DNA of 64,000 nucleotides from assembly GCF_040412425.1 (NCBI RefSeq), contig NC_089756.1:1435498-1499497 (forward strand), in the 5' to 3' direction. Of this stretch, positions 1 to 12,145 are shown one piece after another; within the stretch, counting starts at the first letter, position 1, and every line of letters begins with the position of its first letter. The notes beneath the pieces were generated by a model. That model was not told where the DNA came from. It saw only the letters and a program-made list of their open reading frames with translations, and did no database searches. This DNA comes from Macrobrachium rosenbergii (taxonomy: Eukaryota > Arthropoda > Malacostraca > Decapoda > Palaemonidae). A program made the position numbers and the translations under genes.

Positions 1-570
1 TGTTTTAGTCAGTCAGGTTCTTCCAGATCTTCTTCTGCGTTAAGTGCATCAGTTTCTAGATGGGGTGAAAGTTTCTAGAAGGAATCTGCTATCTAATGTG
101 TTTGCAAATCCGTGATCAGAAAGATATCAGTTATGCACAACTCTTCAGCAGACGGAACTGATAGCGTTGTTTTTGTTTTTTGTTTTGTTTTCCATCAGAA
201 ATGGCCATGCCTTCTGTCTGCCTTCTTCGTCAGTTTGTGATATACAGGCCCTTTTTTCCTCTATCAGAGGAACAAATCATAATTTTCTCTGGCGTCCGAA
301 ATGAAAATTACAAACAGTACCTGGTTATGGCAAGAATTCTTCGGTGTTTTTGTTATATGGTAATGAGCGGAGTTCCGAAGTCAGTGAAGGTTCTAAGTAC
401 TTGAAGTCCACCGGAGGACTTTGGTCTCGGACATCATGAAGGCGCTGGATACCTCACGTCTGCCTATGACCATCACCTGCAGATCTAGTGAAGGTTGAGG
501 GTTCCTCAAATCTGCATGGTTATCGACCTCATCGAGTTATTGCATACCCCAATCTCTTTAAGGGTACGAG
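1..570. other. Unassigned sequence, no gene seen
   Basis: Mixed-composition DNA with stop codons in all frames at short intervals. I see no domain, splice-bounded exon or mobile-element end. The last 40 bases grade into the 23-bp minisatellite that follows. Confidence 0.5.
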
Positions 571-1205
571 GCACGTAAATCCTGACGAAGATCTCGATCT
601 CCCGACGAAGATCTTGATGATCTCCTGACGAAGATCTTGCTGATCTCTTGACGAAGATCTTGATGATCTCTTGACGAAGATCTTGATGATCCCCTGACGA
701 AGATCTCTATCTGCTGACGAAGATCTTGATTATCTCTTGACGAAGATCTTGATGATCCCCTGACGAAGATCTCTATCTGCTGACGAAGATCTTGATTATC
801 TCTTGACGAAGATCTTGATGATCCCCTGACGAAGATCCCTATCCGCTGACGAAGATCTTGATGATCTCTTGACGAAGATCTTGATGATCCCCTGACGAAG
901 ATCTCTATCTGCTGACGAAGATCTTGATTATCTCTTGACGAAGATCTCTATCTTCTGACGAAGATCTTGATGATCTCCCGACGAAGATCTTGATGATCTC
1001 CTGACGAAGATCTTGATGGTCTCTTGACGAAGATACTGATCTCGACGAAGATCTTGATGATCTCCTGACGAAGATCTCTATCTCCTGACGAATATCTTAA
1101 TGATCCCCTCACGAAGATCTTGGTCTCCTGACGAAGATCTTGATGATCTCCTGGTGAAGATCTCTATCTTCTAACGAAGATCTCGGTCTCCTGACGAAGG
1201 TCTTG
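571..1205. repeat. 23-bp minisatellite (GACGAAGATC... units)
   Basis: About 27 head-to-tail copies of a roughly 22-24 bp unit, core GACGAAGATCTTGATGATCT followed by a variable CCT/CTT. Shorter variants (GACGAAGATCTCTATCTGCT) alternate with the main form in places, e.g. 700-920, giving local higher-order periodicity. Each unit contains AGATCT. The minus strand is open for part of the array, but the encoded residues simply repeat, so I do not call a gene. Confidence 0.9.
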
Positions 1206-1365
1206 GAAATGGTGGTAAAAGGTAAGTGGTTTTCGAATCCCGACAGCACTATTGTTACAACGATTTTAGAAATAAACTCAGAATCTAATTTACGGTTTTT
1301 AAAAATTAATATGATTTTTATATTACATTGATGTACAGCAATAACGAAGGATAAGGATATCTCTC

Positions 1366-1590
<225 letters not shown>

Positions 1591-2139
1591 TTATTACGGT
1601 TAAATACGCATCTAGTAAAAACCGACCAGCAGATTTGACATACACAATGATTCTATATACACATAAGAGTATATGCATAAGTGCATATCCTTGGGTGCTT
1701 CTATTATACACAAGTATTTGTGAATTCATGAGTAAATGAACATTTAAAATTTGCGTAATTCACTTAAAATGACTTAGATGAACGCAGTGAAAAATCTCAG
1801 CATGATTCTGCAGCGTCTCTTCTGAAGAGCTGGCAGTCAGCGTCAGAGTTCGGTCAGTGTACAAAAGACCAGGTCTCATATTTCGTCAACTGGCTCATTT
1901 AAACCAAATCTACACCGGATACGGGAAAGAGGTAAATGTATAAATTACGCTATAATAAGCAAATAAATAACGAAAAGTTGATGAACACGAAATAAATACC
2001 TTTCTCACGTTTTGATTTGGAGAGAAGTCAGCTCTGTAATTGGATTATTAACAGAATAATCTTTGAACTGTGCAGTTTATTTTTCCTCTACATGATTTCC
2101 TTCAGGACTAAACATTTCCTACATTCCTGGAATACTCTC

Positions 2140-5065
2140 GCGAGTCCTACATAACGGTTTTGAGTCCTCAAAGATTTACAGAGTCCTACGAAATTCTCCA
2201 AGTCTTACAAAATTACTTCACGTTCTACAAAATTCACTGAGCTCTGAATAGTTTTTGAGTCTTACAAAATTCCCTGAGCCCTGAATAGTTTTTGAGTCTT
2301 ACAAAATTCCCTGAGCCCTGAATATCTTTTGAGTACTACAAAAGTCCCTGATCCCTGAATATCTTTTGAGTACTACAAAATTCCTTGATCCCTGAATAGT
2401 TTTTGAGTCTTATAAAATTCCCTGAGCCCTGAATATCTTTTGAGTATTACAAAATTCCCTGATCCCTGAATAGTTTTTGAGTCTTACAAAATTCCCTGAG
2501 CCCTGAATATCTTTTGTGTATTACAAAATTCCCTGATCCATGAATAGTTTTTGAGTCCTACAAAATTCCCTGAGCCCTGAATATCTTTTTGTGTATTACA
2601 AAATTCCTGATCCATGAATAGTTTTTGAGTCTTACAAAATTCCCTGAGCCCTGAATATCTTTTGAGTATTACAAAATTCCCTGATCCATGAATAGTTTTT
2701 GAGTCTTACAAAATTCCCTGAGCCCTGAATATCTTTTGAGTATTACAAAATTCCCTGATCCCTGAATAGTTTTGTGTCCTACAAAATCCCTGAGCCCTGA
2801 ATAACTTTTGAGTATTACAAAATTCCCTGATCCATGAATAGTTTTTGAGTTACAAAATTCCCTGAACCCTGAATATCCTTACAAAATCCCTGAGCCCTGA
2901 ATAATCTTTTTGAGTATTACAAAATTCCCTGATCCATGAATAGTTTTTGAGTCTTACAAAATTCCCTGAGCCCTGAATATCTTTTGAGTATTACAAAACT
3001 CCTTGATCCCTGAATAGTTTTGTCTTACAAAATCCCTGAGCCCTGAATATCTTTTGAGTATTACAAAATTCCCTGATCCATGAATAGTTTTTGAGTCTTA
3101 CAAAATTCCCTGAGCCCTGAATATCTTTTGAGTATTACAAAACTCCCTGATCCGTGAATAGTTTTGTCTTACAAAATTCCCTAAGCCCTGAATATCTTTT
3201 GAGTATTACAAAATTCCCTGATCCGTGAATAGTTTTTGAGTCTTACAAAATTCCCTCAGCCCTGAATATCTTTTGAGTATTACAAAACTCCCTGATCCGT
3301 GAATAGTTTTGTCTTACAAAATTCCCTGAGCCCTGAATATCTTTTGAGTATTACAAAATTCCCTGACCCATGAATAGTTTTTGAGTCTTACAAAATTTCC
3401 TGAGCCCTGAATATCTTTTGTGTATTACAAAACTCCCTGATCCATGAATGGTTTTGTCTTACAAAATTCCCTAAGCCCTGAATATCTTTTAAGTACTACA
3501 AAATTCCCTGATCCCTGAATAGTTTTTGAGTCTTACAAAATTCCCTGAGCCCTGAATATCTTTTGTGTATTACAAAATTCCCTGATCCATGAATAGTTTT
3601 GTGTCCTACAAAATTCCCTGAGCCCTGAATATCTTTTGGGTATTACAAAATTCCCTGATCCATGAATAGTTTTTGAGTCTTACAAAATTCCCTGAGCCCT
3701 GAATATCTTTTGAGTATTACAAAATTCCCTGATCCATGAATAGTTTTTGATCCATGAATCTTTTAGTTTGATTGAATAGCTTTGTCTTACAAAATTCCCT
3801 GAGCCCTGAATATCTTTTGAGTATTACAAAATTCCTGATCCATGAATAGTTTTGTCTTACAAAATTCCCTGAGTCCTGAATATCTTTTGAGTATTACAAA
3901 ACCCTGATCCCCTGAATAATTTTGTCTTACAAAAATAAGCCCTGAATATTTTTGAGTATTACAAAATTCCCTGATCCATGAATAGTTTTTGAGTCTTACA
4001 AAATTCCCTGAGCCCTGAATATCTTTTGAGTATTACAAAACTCCCTGATCCGTGAATAGTTTTGTCTTACAAAATTCCCTAAGCCCTGAATATCTTTTGA
4101 GTATTACAAAATTCCCTGATCCATGAATAGTTTTTGAGTCTTACAAAATTCCCTGAGCCCTGAATATATTTTGAGTATTACAAAATTCCTTGATCCATGA
4201 ATAGTTTTTGTCTTACAAAATCCTTAAGCCCTGAATATATTTTTTGAGTATTACAAAATTCCTTGATCCATGAATAGTTTTTGAGTCTTACAAAATTCCC
4301 TAAGCCCTGAATATCTTTTGAGTATTACAAAATTCTGATCCTGATTCAAAATTCCTGAATAGTTTTGTCTACAAAAAAATTCCCTAAGCCCTGAATATAT
4401 TTTGAGTATTACAAAATTCCTTGATCCATGAATAGTTTTTGAGTCTTACAAAATTCCCTGAGCCCTGAATATATTTTGAGTATTACAAAATTCCTTGATC
4501 CATGAATAGTTTTTGAGTCTTACAAAATTCCCTAAGCCCTGAATATCTTTTTTGAGTATTTTGAGTATTACAAAAAAGCCCTGAATATCTTTTGAGTATT
4601 ATAAAATCCCTGATCCATGAATAGTTTTTGAGTCTTACAAAACTCCCTGAGCCCTGAATATCTTTTGAGTATTACAAAACTCCCTGATCCATGAATGGTT
4701 TTGTCTTACAAAATTCCCTAAGCCCTGAATATCTTTTGAGTATTACAAAAGTCCCTGATCCATGAATAGTTTTTGAGTCTTACAAAATTTCTTGAGTCCG
4801 ACAAAATTTCCCTGAGTCCTAAAAAGTTTACTGAGTCCTACAACACTTTTCAAGTCCTATAAAATTCCATGAGTCCTAATAAACTTACTGAGTCCTACAA
4901 TATATTTTGAGTCCTACAGAATTCCATGCATCCTAAAAAAATTTACTGCGTCCTACAATAGTTTTCAAGTCCTACAAAATTCCCTGAGTCCTAAAAGGTT
5001 TACTGAGTTCTACAACATTTTTAAATCCTACGAAATTCCCTGAGTCCTATAACATTCTCTGAGTC
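2140..5065. repeat. 37-bp satellite arranged as 74-bp dimers
   Basis: Tandem array of two diverged 37-bp monomers that alternate. Type A is TGAATAGTTTTTGAGTCTTA plus CAAAATTCCCTGAGCCC. Type B is TGAATATCTTTTGAGTATTA plus CAAAATTCCCTGATCCA. The A-B dimer (74 bp) repeats about 33-36 times between roughly 2240 and 4790. At both edges (2140-2235 and 4790-5065) the alternation disappears and only looser monomers related to GAGTCCTACAAAATTCC remain. That core-versus-edge pattern is what unequal exchange produces. Small deletions inside single copies (e.g. 2870-2890, 3900-3950, 4340-4370) break the phase. No open frame spans it. Confidence 0.93.
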
Positions 5066-6215
5066 TTGGCGATCCCACCGTGTTTCTTTTTTTTTTTTCT
5101 TATGGAAGTGCTGAAATGCCCGTCCCGTCGGCCTTCCTCTTAAAAAATCGTGAATTACGCAAACATAAATCTAAATCTAAGGTCTCAATTTTTTCCCCAG
5201 AATAAGTTCAAATTTAAATTAAAAATTTAACATATCAATGAACTGATTGTTCAAAAAATCCTAACTGATAAGAAGTCCAACGCTGTATACAGCGCTAACG
5301 AGATCATTTTTTTAATATGATAAGTGATTGTTTGATTGATTTAATGTTCTCTGGCATCGCTAATATGATAATTACGTGATAGAAGATACAGGGTATAAAT
5401 GATATTATTCTGTCAAAAGAAATAAACATGGACTTCGTTGAAATCATCGTGTTTCTGTGGCATTATTTGGCTGTACCAATTACTCCAAAGAGAATAGAAG
5501 GGCGGGGGGTGGTCAATTTTGGTGTTTTAAGCCATTTCCAGCGTCCTTTCCAGACGAAATCCTGGAAGGCATTTGCTGTAGGTGACGGTGTTCCAGCTTT
5601 CGCCCGTCCAGAAATCCGCTGGACAGCCGACCTACCTGTGAGGTACATGTGAAAAATCCTCAAGATTGTTTTCCATAATTTTTCCATATTATATAACTAC
5701 CGCCTGAATTTCTTTCAAGGAAAATGAAAGAATATAAGTCATTTTAACTGAAAGCACCGAATTGGCCGATCTAATTGAAATAATTTCCGTTCTGTTAAAT
5801 TCATTCACTTGCGAAGAAATTAAGAACGTGAATAAAAGCTATTTATATGTTTAACTAACGACGTACCTGCAGAGTTGTGAGCTCCGTCAGTCTCATTTAT
5901 GTAACAGTCGCGTTTTTTTCTTCTTTTTTTCATAAATATTCCTACCGCAAACTTTTTCTTAACTAAAGAGTCGAAATACCAACGAGCGTCTTGCGAGATT
6001 CTTTAGACAAAAGATGAAGAATATAAGGAATAATGATTTTAGAGAGGAAGAGAAACAAAGACAGCCAAACAACAAGAGTAGCAGTGTAACCACAACAAAT
6101 TCCTAGTGATTACAGTAGCGCCTTTACAACCAAGTTTAGAGAGAACACTCAAAGCCGCGTCCTTCCTTCCTTCGTTCCTCGTCACCGCTTGGGAAAACCT
6201 TTCCCGAAGGCGTCA
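5066..6215. other. Non-repetitive intergenic DNA
   Basis: AT-rich DNA with scattered short frames. Two overlapping 74-codon frames on opposite strands (5428-5652 and 5463-5687) have no recognisable domain and lack convincing splice borders, so they are left out. On the minus strand this would be intron sequence of the exon at 6221-6401, if that exon is real. Confidence 0.4.
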
Positions 6216-6220
6216 CTAAC

Positions 6221-6401
6221 CATATTTTATCGGCGCCAGATTGTGTAGCAGGCCGGGGGCGCTCTGGCCCTCGCCCTGAGCGACGGGCGTCGTCAGGAGG
6301 CCGTTGATGGAATACCCGCCGACGCTGCCCACCCCGGCTCTGAGGCCGCGGAAGTGGGCGTCGGAGAAACCGCCGGAGGCGTCCAGGAGTTTGTCGTCCA
6401 T
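6221..6401 (-). CDS. Putative first coding exon, eh1/octapeptide-like motif protein
   Basis: On the minus strand an ATG at 6401 opens 60 codons that end at a good splice donor (G|GTTAGT at 6221/6220) one base into a codon, so the exon would be phase 1. The in-frame TAG lies inside the donor itself, which fits an exon end rather than a natural stop. The stretch is much richer in GC and CpG than its surroundings. The peptide starts MDDKLLD, is rich in Gly/Ala/Ser, and carries GYSINGLL at residues 28-35. That resembles the Groucho-binding eh1 motif or Pax octapeptide found ahead of homeodomains (for example Unc-4 or paired-type proteins). No homeodomain exon is visible downstream (below 6220), so the family is inference. 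A chance CpG-rich frame remains possible. Confidence 0.35.
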
Positions 6402-6639
6402 TTTTTAAATTATTATTTGCAAGTTCGCGAATGAACGGTTTTTTTTTTTTTTTTTTTTTTTTTTTCTGACGACGGTTAACGATAAAAGGTCACTTCGTCA
6501 CAATCTCGCTCACATCGCCGTGTCCCTTTTCACGTGGTTAAAGGTCCTTCGCGTAATCGAGATAGCGGACAAAAACTGTAGTTTTTAGAAATAACAGGAA
6601 ACTCTCTAAAAATTGTAGTTTTTAGAAATAACGGAAAGT

Positions 6640-6990
6640 CTCTATCATTTATACACAATATCGTCACATCTGCATAGCGTTACGATTTTGTCAGAGGTTA
6701 AAAATGGCGTAACTTCCACAGAATGTTCTTTTAAATATTCTGCTAGTCATTTGATATAAGAGGAGGCTGACTTTTTCCAAAAAGGGGGCCTCGCTAAATC
6801 ACTGACATTTTCTTTTCCATTTATAAACAATATCGTCACGTCTGTACTGCATTAAGAATCTATCAGCGATCAAAAAAAGGTGTAACTTTCACAGAGTGCT
6901 CTTGAAACGTTCTGCCAAATTTTATATATGAGAAGAATGACTTTCCAAAAAGGGGGCCTCGTTAAATCACTGACATTTTCTTTCCCAGAA
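6640..6990. repeat. Diverged direct duplication, about 175 bp x2
   Basis: Two adjacent copies. Copy 1 runs from about 6644 (CATTTATACACAATATCGTC) to about 6815; copy 2 runs from about 6819 (CATTTATAAACAATATCGTC) to about 6988. Both end in AAAAAGGGGGCCTCG(C/T)TAAATCACTGACATTTTCTTT. A shorter duplicate (GTAGTTTTTAGAAATAACGG) lies just before, at 6580-6630. The region lies upstream of the putative minus-strand exon. Confidence 0.75.
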
Positions 6991-8930
6991 GTCCTAACTT
7001 CCAGAGCACTCAGAGATCACAGAAGTCACGCAATTGGTCAAACACTCGTCTGGAAACTCGTCATGGAAGATGTCCAGCCATTTGGCACCTGAGTTTCGCA
7101 AAATCAAGCTCACTGACCCTCTCACACTGCGCCCATTTTGATCGAAATGGTTCAACCTTACTTCCGAAATCTCCAGGGGCTCTCAAAAACCCCGAGAGTT
7201 CACGTGGCCGGTTCCGCCGTGTTCCGGGAGTTAGGGCAGGCGGTGGAGTCGCTGTCAAGAGACGCATTCGACCTCAAGGAGTGCCAACGTCCAGGGGGTG
7301 GCCGGGGCCAGGGACGGTGCGGGGGAGAAAGTGGGGGGGTCAGAGGATCAGGAGAAAGGGGTGGCGAGGGAGGAGCCTGTGCCGTGTGGTGCTGGAGGGA
7401 ACGAGCATCTGATAAAGGAGGGGTGAGGGGAGAGGAGGAAAGGTTAGTGGCCCGGGGAGACAGGGAGGCTTTTTAAGGGGGGAGGGTTAAGATAGATGGA
7501 TAGACAGGAGCCTTCGGCCGAACTGATTAAAATGAGCCAATGAGAAAGAGACCTAAGTAAGAGATAGGCCCCAAAAATTAAGTGCCTTGTGTTATTCAAA
7601 GTCAAGTCCCTGAAGTGAAGAAGAAGAACAACAACAACAAAATCAGCAACAACAACAAAAGGCAACGTTTGTCGCAGCAGCAGCGCGGAAAGGCAAGAAG
7701 AAGAAGAGAGCTACGAAATGCTCGTGTCTGGAAAAGTTGGAGGGGCATTGTGGGTCTTCAAGTATCAATATTTTTCCCTAGGGAGGGCTGCTCATCTGCC
7801 GCTGCTGCTGCCGCCGCTTCTGGCTGCTGCTGTTGCCTGCCTGTGCCATGACGGCAGCTGGTGGGTCTTCGTGGAGACTGCAATGTCGGGTGACGCCTCC
7901 GAAGGACGTCTTGGTATTCCTTCGACAGTCTGTCGGAAACTCAATGGCCTGAGAGACCTATAGAGGATATAATACAGAAAAAATTGACAGTAACTGACAC
8001 ACACACACATACAAGAGACAATCTTGGGGTCGGGTGTAAGGGGGGTGGGAGGAGAGAAGGGGGAACTGTGACTGGAGGGGAAGAGATTAGAGAAAGTGGA
8101 AACCTTAGAAGTTCCTTGAAATGATTTACTCATAGTTTGTCATTCTGTTTCCATAGAAATTCACAGAGTAGTAGCAGCGGCTTTTGTTACAATCATCAGC
8201 GAGGTTTTTCCTGCGAATATTATTGTTACGTTATTCGTCAGGGCAAATCAGTAGTTCCAAAACAAGGAATCGTACCAAGAATCTAAAGAATAATGAGTCG
8301 TGACAGCGAATGACATGGAATTACAACAAGTCACTGAACAATGATACTCAGAGCATAAACATAACTTTGACTGAAACAAAAATACATAATAAAATAGCGA
8401 AAAACTTATAACAAACAGAAACGGTTCATTTGAGAAACATTAAGACGCAGCTGTATTCGTTACACGTATGACGAAGTCATCCTATGACCCACACCAGAAC
8501 TCAGCAGTTCAACATTCCTTCACACCAGTCACGTCACACGATGTGGAACTCTACAACTTTCTCTGTGTTCCCAGAACGGTTTAACCTGCCCCTTTATTTG
8601 AACTACTTTCTTGCGCTGATCAAAATCGATCTGGGCACTCTTTATGAACACAAACTCAGATTTTTCGACTCAAAAGATCGTGGGAGATAATTCAGTGTAG
8701 TCTATTGGATGCTGAAGCCTCCAGCAGAAAGCTTTCACAATTTTTAAACTTCAGGCAGATATTTTCCAGTATCGTGTTTAATTGAAATAGTTCTAAAAGT
8801 TTCTCTTCACAAGTAATCGAAAGTAAATCATTTTTCCAGAATAGAATGGATATAGAATTTAGGCGGAAGGCCAAGCGCTGGGACACATAATACCATTCAG
8901 CGCTGAATATAAAAGTCACGCGTGTATAAC
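6991..8930. other. GC-rich then mixed non-coding region
   Basis: 7080-7500 is GC/purine-rich with GGGG runs. 7610-7700 and 7790-7850 carry CAA/CAG/GAA and GCTG triplet runs. These give several low-complexity frames on both strands, but none has a domain or credible exon borders. If the exon at 6221-6401 is real, this could include its 5' UTR or promoter. 8130-8930 is ordinary AT-rich DNA. Confidence 0.4.
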
Positions 8931-8935
8931 TGACA

Positions 8936-9073
<138 letters not shown>

Positions 9074-9605
9074 CATTCAAGCTTCCTAACCAGTCAGTCT
9101 TTTTGCTTTTGCAATACCCGATGTTGCATGTCATCAACTCATCGACACTTACATCCCCATGTTTCAAATCATGCTGATACAGAACAATATCATGAATATG
9201 AAAAAAAAACACTTCATATGAAAGGACGTCAGGCCTTCCAAGATTCTCACTCTTTTCGCGATGACAGTCATATGGATTTTTGTTCCAGTTTCTTTTAACA
9301 AAGGGTTCATCTCTTTTAACGTGTTTAGCTATCGAGGAACGTGAAATGAAGGGTGCGCCAGCATCCCTGGCCTCTCTGAAGGTTATAGCCTGGATTCAGT
9401 CAATCCATCTGATTTCCCCCGAGTCGTTAGCCATGGCTGTATCTAACTCCGTTACTCAGTCTGAAAATACAAGAAATGTAAAATGAAAAATAGCTTAATA
9501 GAAACTTAAGAGAATGTACTTGGAGATAGGCTATAGCAGAAAACCTCATAACTTTCCATTTGTTCTGTGGAGGAGGGCTCTAATTTCGAAACACCTGGTA
9601 TATAA

Positions 9606-9606
<1 letters not shown>

Positions 9607-9680
<74 letters not shown>
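9607..9680. repeat. (TA)n microsatellite, left border of hairpin
   Basis: A pure TA run that directly precedes the hairpin at 9701-9799. Confidence 0.95.
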
Positions 9681-9682
<2 letters not shown>

Positions 9683-9700
9683 ATTTGAAATGAATATCAA

Positions 9701-9799
9701 ATATCGCTTAATATCAAATCCACGCTACTCGGGAATATCCCCGATAATTCCCTCATCGGGGATATTCCGAGGTAGCGTGGATTTGATATTAAGAGATAT
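9701..9799. repeat. Near-perfect 44-bp-arm hairpin between (TA)n tracts
   Basis: Left arm 9701-9744 and right arm 9756-9799 are inverted complements except for about two changes, around an 11-nt loop (TAATTCCCTCA). The arms contain TTAATATCAAATCCACGCTA. Beyond the right arm a tail (TTTGTAGCTTCATGATCG ... TTCACGGTGTGATAAAAAAT) leads into the next (TA)n at about 9848. That tail matches the end of the fold-back family at 58.7-60.1 kb (TTTGTAGCTTACTGATTG ... TCACGGTGATGTGATAAAAA). I read this as a short relative of that family. Confidence 0.85.
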
Positions 9800-9841
9800 T
9801 TGTAGCTTCATGATCGAATAAAATTCACGGTGTGATAAAAA

Positions 9842-9847
<6 letters not shown>

Positions 9848-9930
<83 letters not shown>
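9848..9930. repeat. (TA)n microsatellite, right border of hairpin
   Basis: A pure TA tract between the hairpin element's tail and a decayed Penelope fragment. Confidence 0.95.
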
Positions 9931-9936
<6 letters not shown>

Positions 9937-9947
9937 GCATATATATA

Positions 9948-10402
9948 TGAACAAAGTCCTGAGTTTTTAGATCAAGAATTCCAAAACATCAGAAAAATAG
10001 GAAGAGATCTATGCTAATGCTATCCAACCCACGTTATGGACATTTGTACAATAAGGCTATAAAAACTTTCTATGAAAAATTGGAAAGGAAAAAAGAGGTG
10101 TCCTTGAACACCCTTTGTTTGCCACATTTTACTGGATTTGAAGCTGTGAAATTGCTTAAGACAAATGTATCCTTCACATAATAATATCAAAAACAATAAA
10201 AAACAGCTCCCAAAAAGATATCAGTATTGTATACAAAGTTCGTTGTATGGATTGTGATTTATTTTACTTAGGTCAGACCAGTAAAGAATTAAATACCAGA
10301 TTAAAACGACAAAAATATTCAGTAAGAACAGGTCAGACTAATAATGGTCTATTTTTGCACCTAAGTGAAAAGTCCCACAGAATTGGACGCAAAGTAATGT
10401 AA
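9948..10402 (+). pseudogene. Decayed Penelope-like retroelement, 3' end with GIY-YIG remnant
   Basis: From about 10226 a frame reads VYKVRCMDCDLFYLGQTSKE, then RLKRQKYSVRTGQTNN and LFLHLSEKSHRIG. This is the GIY-YIG endonuclease region found at the C-terminus of Penelope-like elements; compare GQTSNAISIYLSENS in the copy at 63.4 kb. Upstream, 9948-10200 keeps short pieces (QEFQNIRKIG) like the segment between RT and endonuclease, with several stops. The frame breaks after 10400. Only the last part of a 5'-truncated copy is present, and it starts right after (TA)n. Confidence 0.7.
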
Positions 10403-10780
10403 TATTACGAAATAATGAAACTTTCATGAACTGATTGGAATCAGTTATGATTCAGTTGACCTGGGAGATGAACCTAAATATAAGCCGAGGATTATTTTCT
10501 TTTGACCTGTAATAAAACATATGTTCCAGAAAGGTAGATTTCAGTGTTAATCCGTTGACCATTCTGTGACCTCCCAACCTTTTTGTATTCCTGTAGAACT
10601 TATACCCACCATATACATAGGCCATTGTCTCTACATATCTTTAATTGCTGTGACCATGTCTTGGTAATAAGACAAGAGTACTTACCATCTCAATTGTTTC
10701 ACTTTTCCTTCATGGCTGTAACTTTGTTCGCATAATCATCACATTGTTACCTTTCTCGTGATTCAAAATCAAACATATAT
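10403..10780. other. Probable 3' UTR of the Penelope remnant, otherwise unassigned
   Basis: AT-rich DNA between the endonuclease remnant and the next (TA)n tract. No coding signal seen. Confidence 0.35.
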
Positions 10781-10782
10781 AC

Positions 10783-10783
10783 A

Positions 10784-10854
<71 letters not shown>
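10783..10854. repeat. (TA)n microsatellite
   Basis: A pure dinucleotide run. Confidence 0.95.
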
Positions 10855-10857
<3 letters not shown>

Positions 10858-11930
10858 GTAATTTTAAAGCTGGCATCTTGCTAGAAAAATTACAAACAAC
10901 CAAATACACCTGAAGGGCTACTTCAAGGGGAGGTGATTAGATAAACTCTGGGGTTTAACTTTATTTATTATATTTACAAAAGAAAACACATCAAAAGAAT
11001 GGTAGCATAATTCTGGGGTAATGAGGCCAGAGCAAATGACAGGGAATTTCCTAGAGGTAGCATATTGGGTTTCCCGCTTCAGAAGTTGTTGATAACAAAG
11101 TAGCGAGGGCTGCTACGCGCACAGATGATACGCAGATCCACAGTTGAAAACCCCTAATCTGCATTTAAAACACTTACCGTTACTCAACCGAAACTAGCAC
11201 TGTAATGAAGGAATCAAGGAATTGCATAGAAGATGCCTAGACTGAACTCGATTCCCGTGACTCGAACATCATACGATTGCGTTACACTTCTCGTAAATGC
11301 TTTGCAAATTAAACAGCACAAAATACAAAGCAATGCAGGTCTCACTGAAGGTATATCGCACTATGAAAAGGAAGGAACTTAGTTGGAGAGAGAATAGGGA
11401 ACGTGGCTGACGAAAAACCTTAAATTGTGGTACTTTACCTTTCTTTAGGAGCTGAAGTTCTCTTCTTATGAGAGCCAGTGAGAGGGAGGGCAAATGAATT
11501 AATTCACAACAAAAGTTACTTTGGATACTGCCCACCACGTGTCAAGAATAGGCAGTTCTGAGAGCAAGCTTCTCTCTCCAAGACCCTTTATAGCTTCGGA
11601 AGTTACATCTTTCTCCCCTTAGATGGCGTTGTGATCACTCTGCCCACATGGAACTGCAGGGAGCATGGTTCTGATTTCAAAATGGCGGAACGCACGTGGT
11701 CAGCCCACTAGCTGACCTGCCTCAGGCGACGATTAGCTCTGGTCAGGTCCGCACCTGGAATTAAGGGATTTCAGACAGCACTTTGGACAAGCAAGGTGTT
11801 AAAGGGCAGTGGTGAGAGGTATTAGAGGCGAATTTGCTTACAGTAAATCATACTAAATTTACTTTATTGAATTACTTAGTCCTTTTACCTTAAATTATTG
11901 CATGACAGGTGGTGTAGGGGAATATTCTTA
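10855..11930. other. Unassigned, no gene recognised
   Basis: An 89-codon minus-strand frame (11269-11538) has no recognisable domain. The stretch around 10950-10990 (TTTATTTATTATATTTACAA) and its generally transcribed-repeat look would fit an LTR relic, but I cannot pair it with a second copy. Confidence 0.3.
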
Positions 11931-11933
11931 ACA

Positions 11934-12019
<86 letters not shown>

Positions 12020-12060
12020 ATGTGTGTGTGTGAGTGTGTATGTATATGTACATGTGTATG

Positions 12061-12141
<81 letters not shown>
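11934..12141. repeat. Compound (CA)n-(TA)n-(TG)n-(TA)n microsatellite
   Basis: (CA)n at 11934-11953, (TA)n to 12003, TG-rich to about 12060, then (TA)n to 12141. Confidence 0.95.

Positions 12142-12145
<4 letters not shown>

Noticed and set aside
571..1205. CRISPR-like array
   Set aside because: Units are contiguous tandem copies with no unique spacers, and the genome is eukaryotic.
5428..5687. Overlapping 74-codon frames on both strands
   Set aside because: No domain, no splice borders, and neither strand shows codon bias over the other.
7138..7476. 112-codon Gly/Arg-rich plus-strand frame
   Set aside because: Composition simply follows G-rich DNA; no motif.
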